A stretch of 64,000 bases of DNA from Caprella mutica. Its lineage: Eukaryota > Arthropoda > Malacostraca > Amphipoda > Caprellidae. Both the position numbers and the translations under genes were made by a program. The DNA is taken from the NCBI GenBank assembly GCA_947561585.1, contig CANNZV010000264.1:150009-214008 (forward strand), read 5' to 3'. The notes under the pieces were generated by a model that ran no database searches, was not told where the DNA came from, and worked only from the letters and a program-made list of their open reading frames with translations. Of the stretch, positions 35,023 through 47,700 are shown in pieces. Numbering within the stretch: the stretch's first letter is position 1; each line of letters opens with the position of its first letter.

Positions 35023-35183
35023 TTGCCGTTCAGTTATCGTATTGCCGTACAGTTATCGTATTGCCGTTCAGTTATCGTATTTCCGTACAGTTATCGTATT
35101 TCCGTACAGTTATCGTATTGCCGTTCAGTTATCGTATTGCCGTACAGTTATCGTATTGCCGTTCAGTTATCGTATTTCCGTAC
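35023..35183. repeat. Satellite remainder beyond the LTR insertion
   Basis: About eight 19-bp C-type units with extra variants (CCGTTCAG, TATTTCCGTACAG). It continues the array ending at 30430, which shows the LTR element landed inside the satellite. Confidence 0.85.
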
Positions 35184-35242
35184 ACCACATTCACTGATGA
35201 ATTCAAGAACAATTGTTTCTTTATTAAGATAAATGCTAAGAG

Positions 35243-35438
35243 AAATAAGGCTGCTTCACACCTGTCAGGGATACGTCCAGAATGTCTCCGTTCAGTGATT
35301 TTTTGTCACTGAGAGGAGCCGGTACTGTGTGAATGTGTCCGTTAAAATTAAAGTAACGATATAATTTTTCACTGACACTGAAGTACTGAGAGGAGACGGA
35401 CCGGACGGATCCCTGATATGTATGAAGAAGCCTTAAAG
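35243..35438. mobile_element. MITE with TAAGGC ends
   Basis: The left arm starts TAAGGCTGCTTCACACCTGT, and the right arm on the minus strand starts TAAGGCTTCTTCATACATAT. Both continue with CAGGGAT and CGTCC. Noncoding, about 195 bp, directly beyond the satellite. Confidence 0.55.
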
Positions 35439-35439
35439 G

Positions 35440-36700
35440 TCCTCTCCAGGCTCCGCGAAAAAAATGAGTTTATAACATAATATTATAGAACTAAGGTCTA
35501 TGATCATTATTCTGCAAACTGCATACAATTCGGTTCAGTATATATTTTATAATTTGTTTTTAAAGTTTTTTAATACTCTGTGAGCAACAATTGAGCGAAT
35601 CACTAATCTGATGCTCAAGAAGAAGATTGTACACTCTTTGTTTTGATTACAAATTTGAATTCTATAAACAAAACATGCGTTTTCGGCCATTTTTTTAGAT
35701 ATTAATTGTTTCCTAAAGTTCGTTTCTATTATAAGTTCATTCAATTTTATACCTTTACACGAATATTAAATGGATTGATTAAATCTTATAGCTAGTTGAC
35801 AATCAAAACAAATGGTGTACATTCTTTTTCTTCAGGCTGAAAATCTCTTAAATTAGTAAGTCGGAAGTAAAATAGGTTTTGTAGAGTTTTGATTATAAAA
35901 ATCTTTAAAAGCATATAAAATTAAAAATATGATACCAAATTCGATGCGGTTTGCAGCAAAATGATAAGAAACATTAGCCTCGTTGAATAAGGCAATAACA
36001 ATATTTGCTTGGAGGGGACCTTCAAAAGTAAACACACACTGTGACACGTTCTATCAAACTAATAGTATAAGTAGTAAGAAACAAATGCACGAAATTGCGT
36101 AACGATCGGAAACATGTAATTTAAACCAAGTTAAACTGTCTACCACTAATAATAGTTCTACAGACACTACATTCTATATATTTCCTTCACAGTCACACCA
36201 ACCAAAGTAAATAACTCTACACTGACTAGTAAGGATAAACTAGTTAATATCCTTACTTTCCTTGTGTCATGTACAGTTGTTAGGGTGAGTGTATGTACCA
36301 CGTGATGTGAGTGTGACTGCACAGTGTACATAGCACAGCATGAGGAGAAAAATGTCAATATTAATATCAATTTCATATCATTTGTTGTTCACAAATAATT
36401 CCATATAAAAAGGCTGAAACCTTCTTCAAATATTTTTCATCTAATTGCTTACTGATAAATTTTATTTACTTAATAGGTTTGATTAAATATCTTACAATTA
36501 GTTAAAGAAAAATAATTTGATTTATATCTTTAATCTAAAATTAAAATAATGTAATTTAACTCAATAAACAACACTCTCTACATCCTCTATACGTGCTATA
36601 CTTGCAGTTTTAGAGGATAGAGGTGACCGGTACATTCGCCGAAAACACATTCGCTGAACGACACTTTCGACGAAAATTTAAAAAACACTATATATACGTT
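35440..36700. other. No gene seen
   Basis: Short AT-rich frames only. Near 36625-36665 a small degenerate CATTCGCCGAA/CATTCGCTGAA repeat is visible. Nothing else was recognised. Confidence 0.4.
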
Positions 36701-36764
36701 ATAAATAGGGCTGAGACATGGCTTATTTCGCATATGCTCGTAAGAATTGGCTTATACTTTTTTG

Positions 36765-37620
36765 AAGCATATGCATTTTGTAAGGGCTTTAAGCAAAATC
36801 ATTTGAGCATATGCTTTTTATTAGACCTTTAAGCAAAATCATTCGAGCATATGCTTTTTATTAGACCTTTAAGCAAAATCATTCGAGCATATGCTTTTTA
36901 TTAGACCTTTAAGCAAAATCATTCGAGCATATGCTTTTTATTAGACCTTTAAGCAAAATCATTCGAGCATATGCTTTTTATTAGACCTTTAAGCAAAATC
37001 ATTCGAGCATATGCTTTTTATTAGACCTTTAAGCAAAATCATTTGAGCATATGCTTTTTATTAGACCTTTAAGCAAAATCATTTGAGCATATGCTTTTTA
37101 TTAGACCTTTAAGCAAAATCATTCGAGCATATGCTTTTTATTAGACCTTTAAGCAAAATCATTTGAGCATATGCTTTTTATTAGACCTTTAAGCAAAATC
37201 ATTTGAGCATATGCTTTTTATTAGACCTTTAAGCAAAATCATTTGAGCATATGCTTTTTATTAGACCTTTAAGCAAAATCATTTGAGCATATGCTTTTTA
37301 TTAGACCTTTAAGCAAAATCATTTGAGCATATGCTTTTTATTAGACCTTTAAGCAAAATCATTTGAGCATATGCTTTTTATTAGACCTTTAAGCAAAATC
37401 ATTCGAGCATATGCTTTTTATTAGACCTTTAAGCAAAATCATTCGAGCATATGCTTTTTATTAGACCTTTAAGCAAAATCATTCGAGCATATGCTTTTTA
37501 TTAGACCTTTAAGCAAAATCATTCGAGCATATGCTTTTTGTTGGGGCTTCAGCAAAATGTTTCGAGCATATGCTTTTTGTTGGGGCTTCAGCAAAATGTT
37601 TCGAGCATATGCTTTATCAA
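36765..37620. repeat. 40-bp tandem repeat with GAGCATATGCTT motif
   Basis: About 19 nearly identical 40-bp units, each with GAGCATATGCTTTTTATTAG and ACCTTTAAGCAAAATCATT. The C/T at ATT[C/T]GAG is the main variant. Outer units are more diverged (TGTTGGGGCTTCAGC). Its subterminal position in a hAT-like element suggests repeated transposase-binding words. Confidence 0.9.
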
Positions 37621-37704
37621 AGAGCTTATCTAATTTCAAGGCATAATATCGTTTCGTTGAGGTTTTCGTGAACAGAAAACATTTTCAACTGTTCATGAAA
37701 AGGT

Positions 37705-38210
37705 TGATATACACACAGAGAAAGGATTAGTTGAATCAAATCAAATTTGATTTGTTTTGACTCATATGAATGGGTTATTTTTGCGCCTACCTACGTGGTG
37801 AGTTGCAGGTACTACTTAAAAGTATAGTTAAATTGACGTGGGTTATAACAAAACAGTCGTTTTGACTCAATCCTAAACTTAAGAAAAGTTGCGCCAACTC
37901 GCATAGTAAGTTAATTTATTCACCAGATACATTGGATTAACAGTCTTTGTGAGTTCCTACAATACACTCTGTCATAATTGTTTCAACATACTTTAAAATT
38001 CTCAAAAAAGTAACTTTTAACTCTCATAGTAAGTTGATTCAATCTATAAAATGAATTGAATTAACTAATGTTTGATGACACACCACGTCATAGTTGTTTT
38101 AACACAATGAAAACATGAATAAAGTCCAACCAACTCACGTAATAAATTGATTCAAAGCATAAATTGTTGACCCATTAGATATGAGTAAACTTTTTTCTCT
38201 GTGTACGATG
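37705..38210. mobile_element. Nested inverted-repeat element with ~115-bp tandem units
   Basis: TACACACAGAGAAAGG near 37712 is answered by CTTTTTTCTCTGTGTAC near 38190. Inside, about three diverged units share CATAGTAAGTTRATT, GTCATAATTGTTT and ACACAATG-type words. Noncoding. Confidence 0.5.
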
Positions 38211-38371
38211 TTGGATTTTTCATACTTTTCTGCTCTATATTATAAATACACGTTATGTCAAACATGAGCCATCACCTAATTTTTTTTTTTTCAAATCTTA
38301 TTTTCAGATTCGTAATTGCAGTAAGTTTGAAACTTTGACGTATCAAATTCTATTCCAATAGAATTGAAATA

Positions 38372-38868
38372 CAGTAAGGACAATCGAGGTATGTTGTGTG
38401 CGTGACGTTATAACAGCAACATTCTAAAATCATATTTAAATTTCAAAGTAAATTTGTAAAAAATAGCTATTCATTTGCATAATATAATAAATAAATATAT
38501 ATTTAATCAATTATTTAACCTGCCAAACCCCTAATTTTCTTTTTAAATTTGTTCCCTTGCTTACGTCACGTCACAAATCACTCAATTATCGCTACTTATC
38601 AATATTAGTATTCCTACTAGGGATTTAGGGAAGGCACCAAAGAGTAAAGCTTTGTGAGCTGTGGTTACAAATCGAGTGATTTGTGACCGTGACGTCAGCA
38701 AGGCAACACATATAAATAGAAAATTAAGGTTAAGCAGTGTGAATAACATTAATGGATTCATCTCTGTTTTATAATAGAACGTTCTTCAATTGTCTTAAAT
38801 ATTATTTTAGAGTGTTGCTGTTATGACGTCACGAACACAACATACCTCGATTGTCCTTACAATATTTC
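38372..38868. mobile_element. Nested fold-back element with TGACGTCA words
   Basis: The arms are inverted copies: GGACAATCGAGGTATGTTGT at the left and ACAACATACCTCGATTGTCC at the right. A second inner pair lies around 38570 (CACAAATCACTC) and 38672 (GAGTGATTTGTG). GTGACGTCA-like words lie in both arms. Noncoding, about 500 bp. Confidence 0.65.
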
Positions 38869-40315
38869 TATTCTATTTCCCGCTTTTAAAACCAGATGGC
38901 GTCACAACACACTTTAAAAATAGAAATTGTCGACAGTAGTGTATCTTTGGCGTAACTCTTTAAATTTTTAGAAAAAAAAATCAATTTGATAGCTTGCACG
39001 AGCTACCATCCAGGCCAGGATAACTAAAGTTGCTAAATCAGTCAATAATTTTTTTTGTTTATTCATAACTAAATCCAATGCTCTAGAAATTTTAACTGAC
39101 AAGATTTTCCGAAAGTTCTGCAAAGTTGTAGAGATAGTATAATTTTATCTATTTCAATGTGTTGTGTAGGCTCTGGGAAATTTCGTTCTTGGAAATTTCT
39201 GTCTCTGTTTATAATGGTGTTTTGAAAGAATAATAATATAAAAAGTTTAAATCATTATTTCTTAAATGTGTAGTTCATTTATTAAAATAGGATAACATTA
39301 ACCGTTTTGAGCTGACACGAAACATTAGAAATTTGAGACATGTATTGACTTTTATTAAACGTGAAATTTGACCGGAAAATTCAGTCTCGGTCTCAGGTAT
39401 AAATGAAGCTTATGAATTAGATGAATCGGGGGCGTGTCGCCCCCGAACCCCCCTGCTACGTCATTAAACAATCAGGAAATGTGCAATACAACAAACTCAT
39501 TTATGTTAAGAGGTCATTTCTAATTTTGAGACCGAAACATTAAAACCAATACCCTAAATAACTCATCCGCAATTAACAATATTTTTAAAACTATATTCTA
39601 AGTGGTAGTAACCTTTTATTTTTTAACCATAGAGGTGCCACCCGGAATATACTTATAGTTATAGTGCAACCAACTAATAAAATTTAACTTCATTGACAGG
39701 GTGCTAACGCGCCCCTTACCAAGGAAAAGAATTCTCGTGATGAATATTTCTAATGTAAAATCTACATTTGTTAAATCAGGAGTTGCTATATTTATTTCTT
39801 TAAATAGTTTTCTTTGAAGATGAAAGTATCTTTTATACATAATCACTAAATTACTAATCAGTTCATTTTATTTTCCCTGAAATACCTAGTAAAAGATACC
39901 TATTTAGTTGAATAATAATAGGGTTCTCCTTGATTATTGCTTGTTTTCTTCAATCAAAAGAAAATTTTGAACTATATACTATTGTAAATTTGAAGGCATA
40001 TCTATTAATAAAAGCTTATGCATCATAGTATTCAGCTCTTAAAGCTTATAAAGCATAATCTGAAACGTTTTTACAGCCTTATTTTTGGAGCTTATAAAGC
40101 ATATTTTTAGAGCTTATAGAGCATATCTTGTAAGGCCTTACAGTCACAGCCCTAGTTATGAATATAAAGAGATATTGTCCATCTAAGGGTAGGTTAGCGG
40201 TCCGGTCGAGGGGGGGAGACTTGTCGCGTAACATGGATACATATGAAATGGGTTTAACAATAATTTCTTCAAAGACGAAAAGGATGAGCAAAAACGCTCG
40301 CGTGACATTGTCTTT

Positions 40316-40643
40316 GTGCTCTTCAACTACGAGGTCTTAGATTTTGTGTTAGGTAAACTCGAACGCTTCATTTACCATCACCTCTTCATTTTCCTCTTCC
40401 ATCCGTAAGTGCAGTTACTGGTACTTGTGACCCTTTTCGTCACATTTCTTGGTAAGTGACTGTATTTACGGATAATCTTTTTAGCATTCATGAGCATCGT
40501 CACCGACTGCGATATGTGACTTTGTTCATGGAGTAACTTCCCTTTCTGACTGCTTCTTCAAGTCCCATGTATTTAATTTCTTTCTGACATCAGCGATATG
40601 GCCTTTGAATATGAAACAGAATTTAAACCCCCTACTAAAGTAA
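40316..40643 (+). repeat. Dispersed ~330-bp repeat, copy 4
   Basis: From TGCTCTTCAACTACGAGGTC to TTTAAACCCCCTACTAAAG. It has the same order of words as the copies at 11851 and 14690, and is 25 kb away from them. Confidence 0.6.
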
Positions 40644-40984
40644 TTATGTGATATTACTGTTATTCAATAGATATTTCTATTTTAAATAAATTAACGTTTA
40701 ATAGATACTGTTAGTTTGAAGAGCTATTGTTTTTAATTATTGTTTATTTGATTCTACTGTTGTTCAATATGTTACTGTTATACCTGAGATACTTTCGTTC
40801 AATAGTCTTTAGAGATATTTTCAGAGCGATATGATCTGAAAAAGTTGGAAGCTTAATGTCAAAGACACAATTTTACTTACTTCATTACATCCTCCACATT
40901 GCTTTACATCACTCTTTCTGCATCACTCTCAACATCAAATCTTTCTATATCACTATCTACATCACATCTCTCTACGAGTCTACA

Positions 40985-41750
40985 TCACAAAGAGTCGTCG
41001 TTGGAAGCACATCGTCCGAGTGGCCTGATGTTACCAGTGGTGTGCCTCAAGGATCAGTTTTAGGACTACTGCTTTTCCTCATATACATCAATGATTTGGG
41101 CCATTTGGCTATGATCTTCTCCAAGATGAATAAGTTCGCATGCCCCTCGATACACATATATTTGAGTACGTTAATATCCCCTTTACGAAAATGAAGATTA
41201 TTTGTTTATATATAAATGAATATAAACATATATAAATGAAGATTATTTTGAAACTCTCAGTAAAAGGTATAAATGGCCGTTATGTAGTTTGTAGTATCCG
41301 CTAGTTTGTTGCACTGCACGGTGCACCCTTCAGGGGTGATCAAGTGGTGACAAGCTCCACACAACAAGGTGACAAGGATTCTGGAATGCATGGAGCGCAT
41401 TCAGGCCTGAGCGACCAAGTTATAACTGAGATCCGGAACAAATTGGTTATGGGAGGAGGCTGATAGACTTGGGGCCTCATAAAACTGGAGCAACGTAGAC
41501 TCCGACGTCAGTTGATCGAGACATACAAGATCATCAGGGATCATAGCACTCATGACCCCACAAGGATTTTCTCCTTCGAGAGGTAAAGGCTAAACTCTAG
41601 AGCTACCAAGATTCCGTACCAACAACTTGGTACTGACCAAACCTGCTGACAGTGAAGATGCACAGTGTATGGAAAGCCCTCCAAGGTGAGTTGGTCAATG
41701 CACCCACTGTCTAGTCCTTCAAGAGAAACTTGGACATGATAATTCAAAGG
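40985..41750 (+). pseudogene. LINE relic (CR1/L2-like reverse transcriptase)
   Basis: 40985-41130 encodes an RT palm segment (VTSGVPQGSVLGLLLFLIYI followed by NDL). The FADD box is missing, which implies an internal deletion. 41380-41580 encodes, in broken frames, the typical tail LVYERRLIDLG-like, LEQRRLRRQLIETYKII and DPTRIFSF. 41660-41745 gives VNAPTV and SFKRNLD, the end of such polyproteins. Several stops and shifts make it dead. Probably CR1/L2-clade from these tail words, though the clade call is tentative. Confidence 0.75.
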
Positions 41751-43040
41751 CTAGTGTGATATTCTTTTTTTCCAAATATTCGAGAGAAACCCCAGAGCCT
41801 TCCCTTAGCGAGACAGGATAAGGACTCACATACAAAGAAAGCGTCCGAGCGTGGGTACTCTATGTGAGACTGAACTAATCCAGAACCCCAGGTGGGGGGA
41901 GGAGTGATCCATAATGAGTCTATAACCATGACTCCTCTGTTGGTGAAGCCTGTGTGCCAAGCTAGGCCTGGTGCAAGGGATGATTGGGAGGGAGAGATTA
42001 TCAAAAGTGTGCAATGCGATCACCCTCGGATGGACGTACGGCGCGTTTCCTTGCGACTCTATCTACATCACTCTCTACTCATTACATCACTCCATTCACC
42101 ACAGCTGATCACAGCTCTCTTTCATCACTCTCCAAATCACTACTCATCACAGTTGTTACCGCTCTCCCTTTCATAACTCATTACAGTAACCACTTGATGT
42201 GAGGCGAAAGTAGCGCACCTTACGTTACAATATCAGTTAGTTATGTGAGTTTGCGCTAACAACAGTGGGACAGTGAAAGTATTTACTACTACTTACTAAT
42301 AAAAAGAATGGAAGTGAAGCAGGGATAAGAAATAACGATGTAATCCTTATAAAATGTTATTACTTCAAATATTTTCAGTTGAAATATAGATTTCTTTTCT
42401 ATTGGATTAATTTTTTATCTACTTTTCCATAGGGTTCACTTTCTATTAATTTATTAAAATAATAGCCTGCCTTTTCATCATTTTTTATAGTTTTTGTAAC
42501 CCCTAGCTAGACTTTTCTTCTACTTTTATTAATAAACAAAAAACAATATAATTAATTATTAATTAATTATAATATAAATACATTGTAATGATTGCAAATA
42601 AAACCAATTCATTATTAGAAGAATATTATTTGTACTGCTAAATGTTATTGTAATATTCTATTAATATATTAATTTACATATTGAACGCTCAATGTTTGTA
42701 TAAAATAAAACTCAATAAATTTTCGATTACAATTCGATGTTGCCAATGAAAAATTATATATTGAATTTTCAATGATAATGAGGAATTTCTTTAATAATAA
42801 TGAATAAATCTATTAGATGTTATTGAGAAAGATGTCAGAAGTGAAAAAAGCACACAACACTACATTCACAGGTCATTAATAAAGCTCTGATTTTCAGCTA
42901 AAAATTGAGTATTTTTGTGACTTTTGATTTAAATAAAACTACAACCGAAGATATTCATTTAAAAATATTTAACTGAAATATTCTGAAATTAAAATGCTAT
43001 AAAACTAGAAAGATACAATAATTGATTAACACTAAAATTA
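41751..43040. other. No gene seen
   Basis: 41751-42230 may be the 3' part of the LINE relic (CATCACTC-rich stretches at 42060-42180 resemble those at 40880-40980). Beyond 42300 only AT-rich sequence. Confidence 0.4.
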
Positions 43041-43044
43041 TCAA

Positions 43045-43317
43045 TCAAGCAATCAATTCGACAGCATTCACAGTGACAAGAGATTTTACAGTCAGTTTCC
43101 TACCAGTTTTGGGTGTGTCTGCCTTCTCTACGATTATGTTGTTGACTGATCCTGTGGCTTTAAATTTGTGAACAGAACGATAAATTTGGCTTTTCTGGAC
43201 ACAATTGTTGAAATGGAGCTTCTTGTAATATTTGGCTTGAACCGTTTTGAAAGATTTCTCGCTAAATAATTGTAGTGGCGCAAAATATTTTTCGCTCTTT
43301 TGTCCAAGGCAAATCAA
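43045..43317 (-). pseudogene. Transposase N-terminal HTH fragment (DUF4817-like)
   Basis: A 90-codon frame with YRSVHKFKATGSVNN and GRKLTVKSL resembles the helix-turn-helix start of Tc1/mariner-group transposases (pattern xxKFxxTGSV...GR). No catalytic domain follows. It is probably the remains of an element of the type at 48490-49842. Confidence 0.45.
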
Positions 43318-43921
43318 TTTGTCTGATTGTTAATTATTCGTTTTTATGGTCTCCTCTTTGTAAATCTAAAAAAAGATAAACATAACATCAGTAATTAGCT
43401 CTAACATGGGTTGCAAATATTTTAAGTTTTGATATAGGTAGGCACTGTTTCCTTGCATTAAAATTTTTAAAAAGTCAACTAGCTACCAATAATAATTTAT
43501 GAGATATAAATTTTTGAAAATTAAAATGCAGTTAAGTTGACTGTTTAGTAGTTGTAGTGTTACTCGGTACAAACAAAGTTACTGTTTAATAAGTTAGTTA
43601 TTGTTAACACTACAAATTTCTCTTCTAACAATTGGTTAATTACAATAAAAGATAACCAGTGACTTGTGGTCACAGAGTGTGACGTCACAAGCAGGGAAAG
43701 TTAAGCAACAGTATGAAGGTCGATGATGACGTCACGGTTCATTTAATGCGCATCACAATATATAAAGAATGACGTGACAATTGAATGTGATGTCCCTGTG
43801 ACGCCGAAAAGGCAATACTTATGAAAAGAACATAAATGTTTGAACCTGTTGAGACATATCTATACTATTAAAGAATATATGGATTATATGTTAAAACTCA
43901 TTTCTTACTAATTGTAACTTT

Positions 43922-44195
43922 AAGGGGTGGGACGTAAATACGGGAGCAAATAAAAAACATATTACAATGTAACGTAAATATAAATAACACTTACAGATAT
44001 TTGATTATCACCTGCAGTCTCCTGCGAACACCTTCTGCCACGGCACGCAGCTGTTGTTGTGGAATTTCTTGCCACACTCGCTAGAGAGCTTATAAGTCAT
44101 CTACACTGCGATAGATTTTTCCACAGGCTTTGGCCACTAGGGCAGACCACACCGAAAAGTCAGTGGATTCAGACTCCAAGTCCCTTGTTGGAATG
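43922..44195 (-). pseudogene. 3' fragment of a mariner element
   Basis: The segment matches the left end of the element at 50165-51424. TIR-like GGGACGTAAATACGGGAGCAAAT is followed by the reverse complement of the C-terminal coding part (CACGGCACGCAGCTGTT, CACACTGCGATAGA, CCACAGGCTTTGGCC, CCGAAAAGTC). The rest of the transposase is gone. Confidence 0.6.
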
Positions 44196-44794
44196 TCCAC
44201 AAAGTGTTGTTTTGATGACGTCACGAACACTAATTACAGTGGTTGCTCACTACTGTCCTATAATTTGCATATAGAGATATTAGAAAAGCGTTACCAACCT
44301 TGACTCAACTGTGTAGTTACTCTGTGTGCAGTCTTTACGACTGTCTGCTTCATATCGGGAAGTTCCAAGTTATCGACCGATTCCAGATTGTCGATCATAT
44401 AAGAAAAAAAACGATTATGTGACTTACCCTACTAGGTAATATTTCAGACGAAAGTTTACAAATTTATTACTCTACATTCTAATGTTTTTATTTTTACTTT
44501 AAAATGAAATGGTATATTATAATGAAACCATTTATAGTTGAACTATAAACTTCAAATTGAATAAAAATAATATTTTTATTCTCTCCAGTTCTATAGATAA
44601 TAAAGATACTAGTATGATTTAGAAATAAGCTTCTTAATAATAATAATACATTCGTGATTATTTTTTTGGGAGGAGCTATAGTTATTATTGTATTTTTCTT
44701 GCAGATTTATTTTACTTTTCAATAAGATACTCAATGTTGACATTAGAGTTAAATGTCGAATAAGTTTTAATTTTTTTAAATAGTCAGTGAAATC

Positions 44795-47700
44795 ATGACT
44801 AAATATATTACTATTAGGGAAATACTCCCGCTACTGATAGCTTTAATCTCCCCCACTGATGGGGGAAGCTCTTTCTCGGCCCTAAACATTTCCCCTCACT
44901 CCACCCCACCCGTCCTATCTCCCCCACTCCCCTACCTTACTTCCACCACTCTGACTCCTTACTCCGCTGCCGATGTGGAGGTTCAAAAGCTCTTTGTGGA
45001 TGAAGTGGCGGTTCCCCCATCCTTAAATGCAGATCCTGCCAATGTACTGATCCTCCACCCGATCTATGCCGGTAGTCACGAGGTGGTACTGAGGGGTTTG
45101 GCAGTGGAAATGGTCAGGAGGGGACACAAAGTCACCCAACTACGGTGGAAAAGTGACCACCACCCCATAGACATCAACAGGCGGGGGGAGGGACGTAATG
45201 CCACTGATGTGGGGTGGAGGGAAGGGCGTAATACCACAAATGGGGGGTGGGGGAAGGTCCCTACTAACGACACTGTGGGTGGGGGGAGAGACAAAGTGGG
45301 GGTGACGGAAAGAAGTCACGTTGATATACTTACTGTCAGTGTACAAAATAAAGACAACAGGTTAGTTAGTTCATACGGTTGTGAAAATGAAGATGAATGT
45401 AATATTAGTTGTATAAAGTGATGTTATAAATTATATTAATACTAAATTTAAAAGGTCTTTTTTTCCTCAGGTACCCGTACATCTCCCCCGATGGTTCACT
45501 CCAACCCCCCACCAAACTGCTCTGGGACACGGAGAGGAGTATTTTCAATGTCAGAACTTCACCTTTTATTCCATCAATTATTTATAGTTCACTTTTATAT
45601 AATATTTCATATGATCATATAATTTAGATCCTTTTTAATGGTGCCAAATAGTAATCTCAGTTAGATACTAATTATGTTAACATTGCTTTTAATCGCTGAA
45701 AATTATACCGAGGTATCCTTTAACCTCGATGCTAGAATATAATTTAAAATGTATAATCGGTGTTCGAAAGCACATTTCTCAACTATAACAATCTCATTTT
45801 ATAACACTATATGTTAATGAACTCTAAGAAACTCTTGGTGATGTGTAGGGTTAATTGTCTTTACTGATAATTCATTGCTGTTCTTCACAGTTACCGACAG
45901 ACGTGTTTCGACTGATAGACGCTCAGTGCTCCACTCTGTTGGGTGATGCCTCTCTCATCCAGGCACTGAACTCCTCCTCCTTCAGTGTGGCAGTGGTGGA
46001 CATCATCTCTAACGAGTGCTCCCTCGCCCTGGCCCATATCCTCAACATCCCAGTGGTGGGCTACTGGGGATTTCCTTTCCAGGGGGGAGAGGTGTGTTAA
46101 CGTGGATGCGACCTTACAGTCAAAGAAAGATTTTTCACATTTTACCAATTTCAACTTTCAAAAAAGAACCTTTACTAATTGCAATGCTTGTAGAAATTTT
46201 AAATTATTTATTGGTTTAACACGATGACAAGTTAATACGAAATTAGAAAACTGTGATTTGTGAAATCAATTCTATTCATTTTATGATTATATTTGTCTTT
46301 ATCGATCATGAACATCTACAGTTCTACACATTCTGCCTCTCTGTTGAAGCATTTTAATATACATATTCTGTTACAGATATATTACTTTAATTATTTGTCA
46401 AAGTTGCTAAACATAAATTTACCTCACTTACCATCAGGCACGCAGAATGGGTATGCACCAAAGTCCCGCCATCGTCCCAATGATGATGAGTGAATTGAGT
46501 GCTGAGATGTCTTTCCTAGAAAGACTTGGCAACACTGTGCTGCATCTGATAGACGAACTGCTCATGACTTACCAAACATCAGTTACTGATGGATGGATTC
46601 AGGTAAGGAGTACCTACCTATACCTGGTCCTAATCAGATAAACATTTAATAATACTGACAATACCTATTTGGTTTCAACAGAAATTCCATCCTGACGTTC
46701 CTTCGAGTTCCAATTTGTTACACCACGTTGATGCAATGTTAGTGTCCGTTGACTGGTCTCTGGACTACCCCAAATTGATTCCTTCTCATGTCCACTACAT
46801 CGGGTGTCTGTTATGCAGACCCGGCAAACCTCTGGATAGCGAACTTGAACAGTTTGTTAGTGATTTCATCTTTTGCTTATTAAATTCAATCCAACCAAAT
46901 AGAGTTCAATCTATTATTGCTTATGATTAATTATTCTTTTAGATGAGTGGCGCGGGAAATGCCGGAGTAGTTGTCTTCTCATTCGGATTGACAGGTTTCG
47001 ATTCGAATGTTGTGCCTAAAGATTTCAGATATGGCGCTTTAGAAGCTTTATCTCAACTGGAACAGAGGGTTGTCTTGCACTTTGACCCCCAGAAACTGGA
47101 TTTCATCCCTTCGAATGTTCTTGCAAGGAAACTCCTACCGCAACAAGATTTATTAGGTAATTCTTTGATTAGACGTTCGATTAACCTTTGCAATTATTAG
47201 AAGTATAAAAATATGTTACAATGTTTTTACCTGTGTTCTGGTTGGTTCGTTGATTACTCACAAACAGTTTAAACTTCACGAGGAACATTATATATAATAT
47301 AAGACTTCCCATCAACAAATCATCAAATTCCTAACTAGAATGATAATTTGAAATTTATATTAAGATAACCGAATTTATATTAAGAAGAGAGACATGGTTT
47401 TTCTTTTCTATTTTCCTAACAGCTCATTCCCAGAGCAAGGTATTCGTGAGTCACTGTGGAATGAACAGCGTGAATGAGGCTCTGTACCACGGAAAACCTC
47501 TTGTGTGTGTACCTAACTTTGCAGATCAGGGGGACATTGCGAAGCGAGTTCTGGATAAGGAATATGGCGTAACAGTTAGCAAGAAAGACATGAGTAGAGA
47601 TGTACTTAAAGGTGCTATTCTGGAGGTACTCAATAACAAGAAGTAAGTTATGACAGAAACGCAGATAAAGAACTTTTTGTCTGCCAACAGATAAAATTTA

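Larger units (their letters stand above)
36706..40154. mobile_element. hAT-like element with internal 40-bp repeat array
   Basis: The ends are TAGGGCTGAGACATG (left) and CTAGGGCTGTGAC (right end on minus). The 8-bp target duplication is GTTATAAA at 36698-36705 and GTTATGAA at 40155-40162 (7 of 8). No transposase was found. The left side has an array of 40-bp repeats. The right side has three AGAGCTTATAGAGCATAT-type words. Two inverted-repeat elements are nested inside. A segment near 39440-39500 matches 59530-59605 in the second element. Confidence 0.75.

Noticed and set aside
36765..37620. CRISPR-like appearance of regular 40-bp repeats
   Set aside because: The units are contiguous with no unique spacers, and the genome is eukaryotic. 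It is a minisatellite in a transposable element.
41744..42202. Overlapping frames of 65-94 codons
   Set aside because: Both strands are open in a GC-richer LINE-derived stretch. No conserved domain, and more likely the 3' part of the LINE relic.
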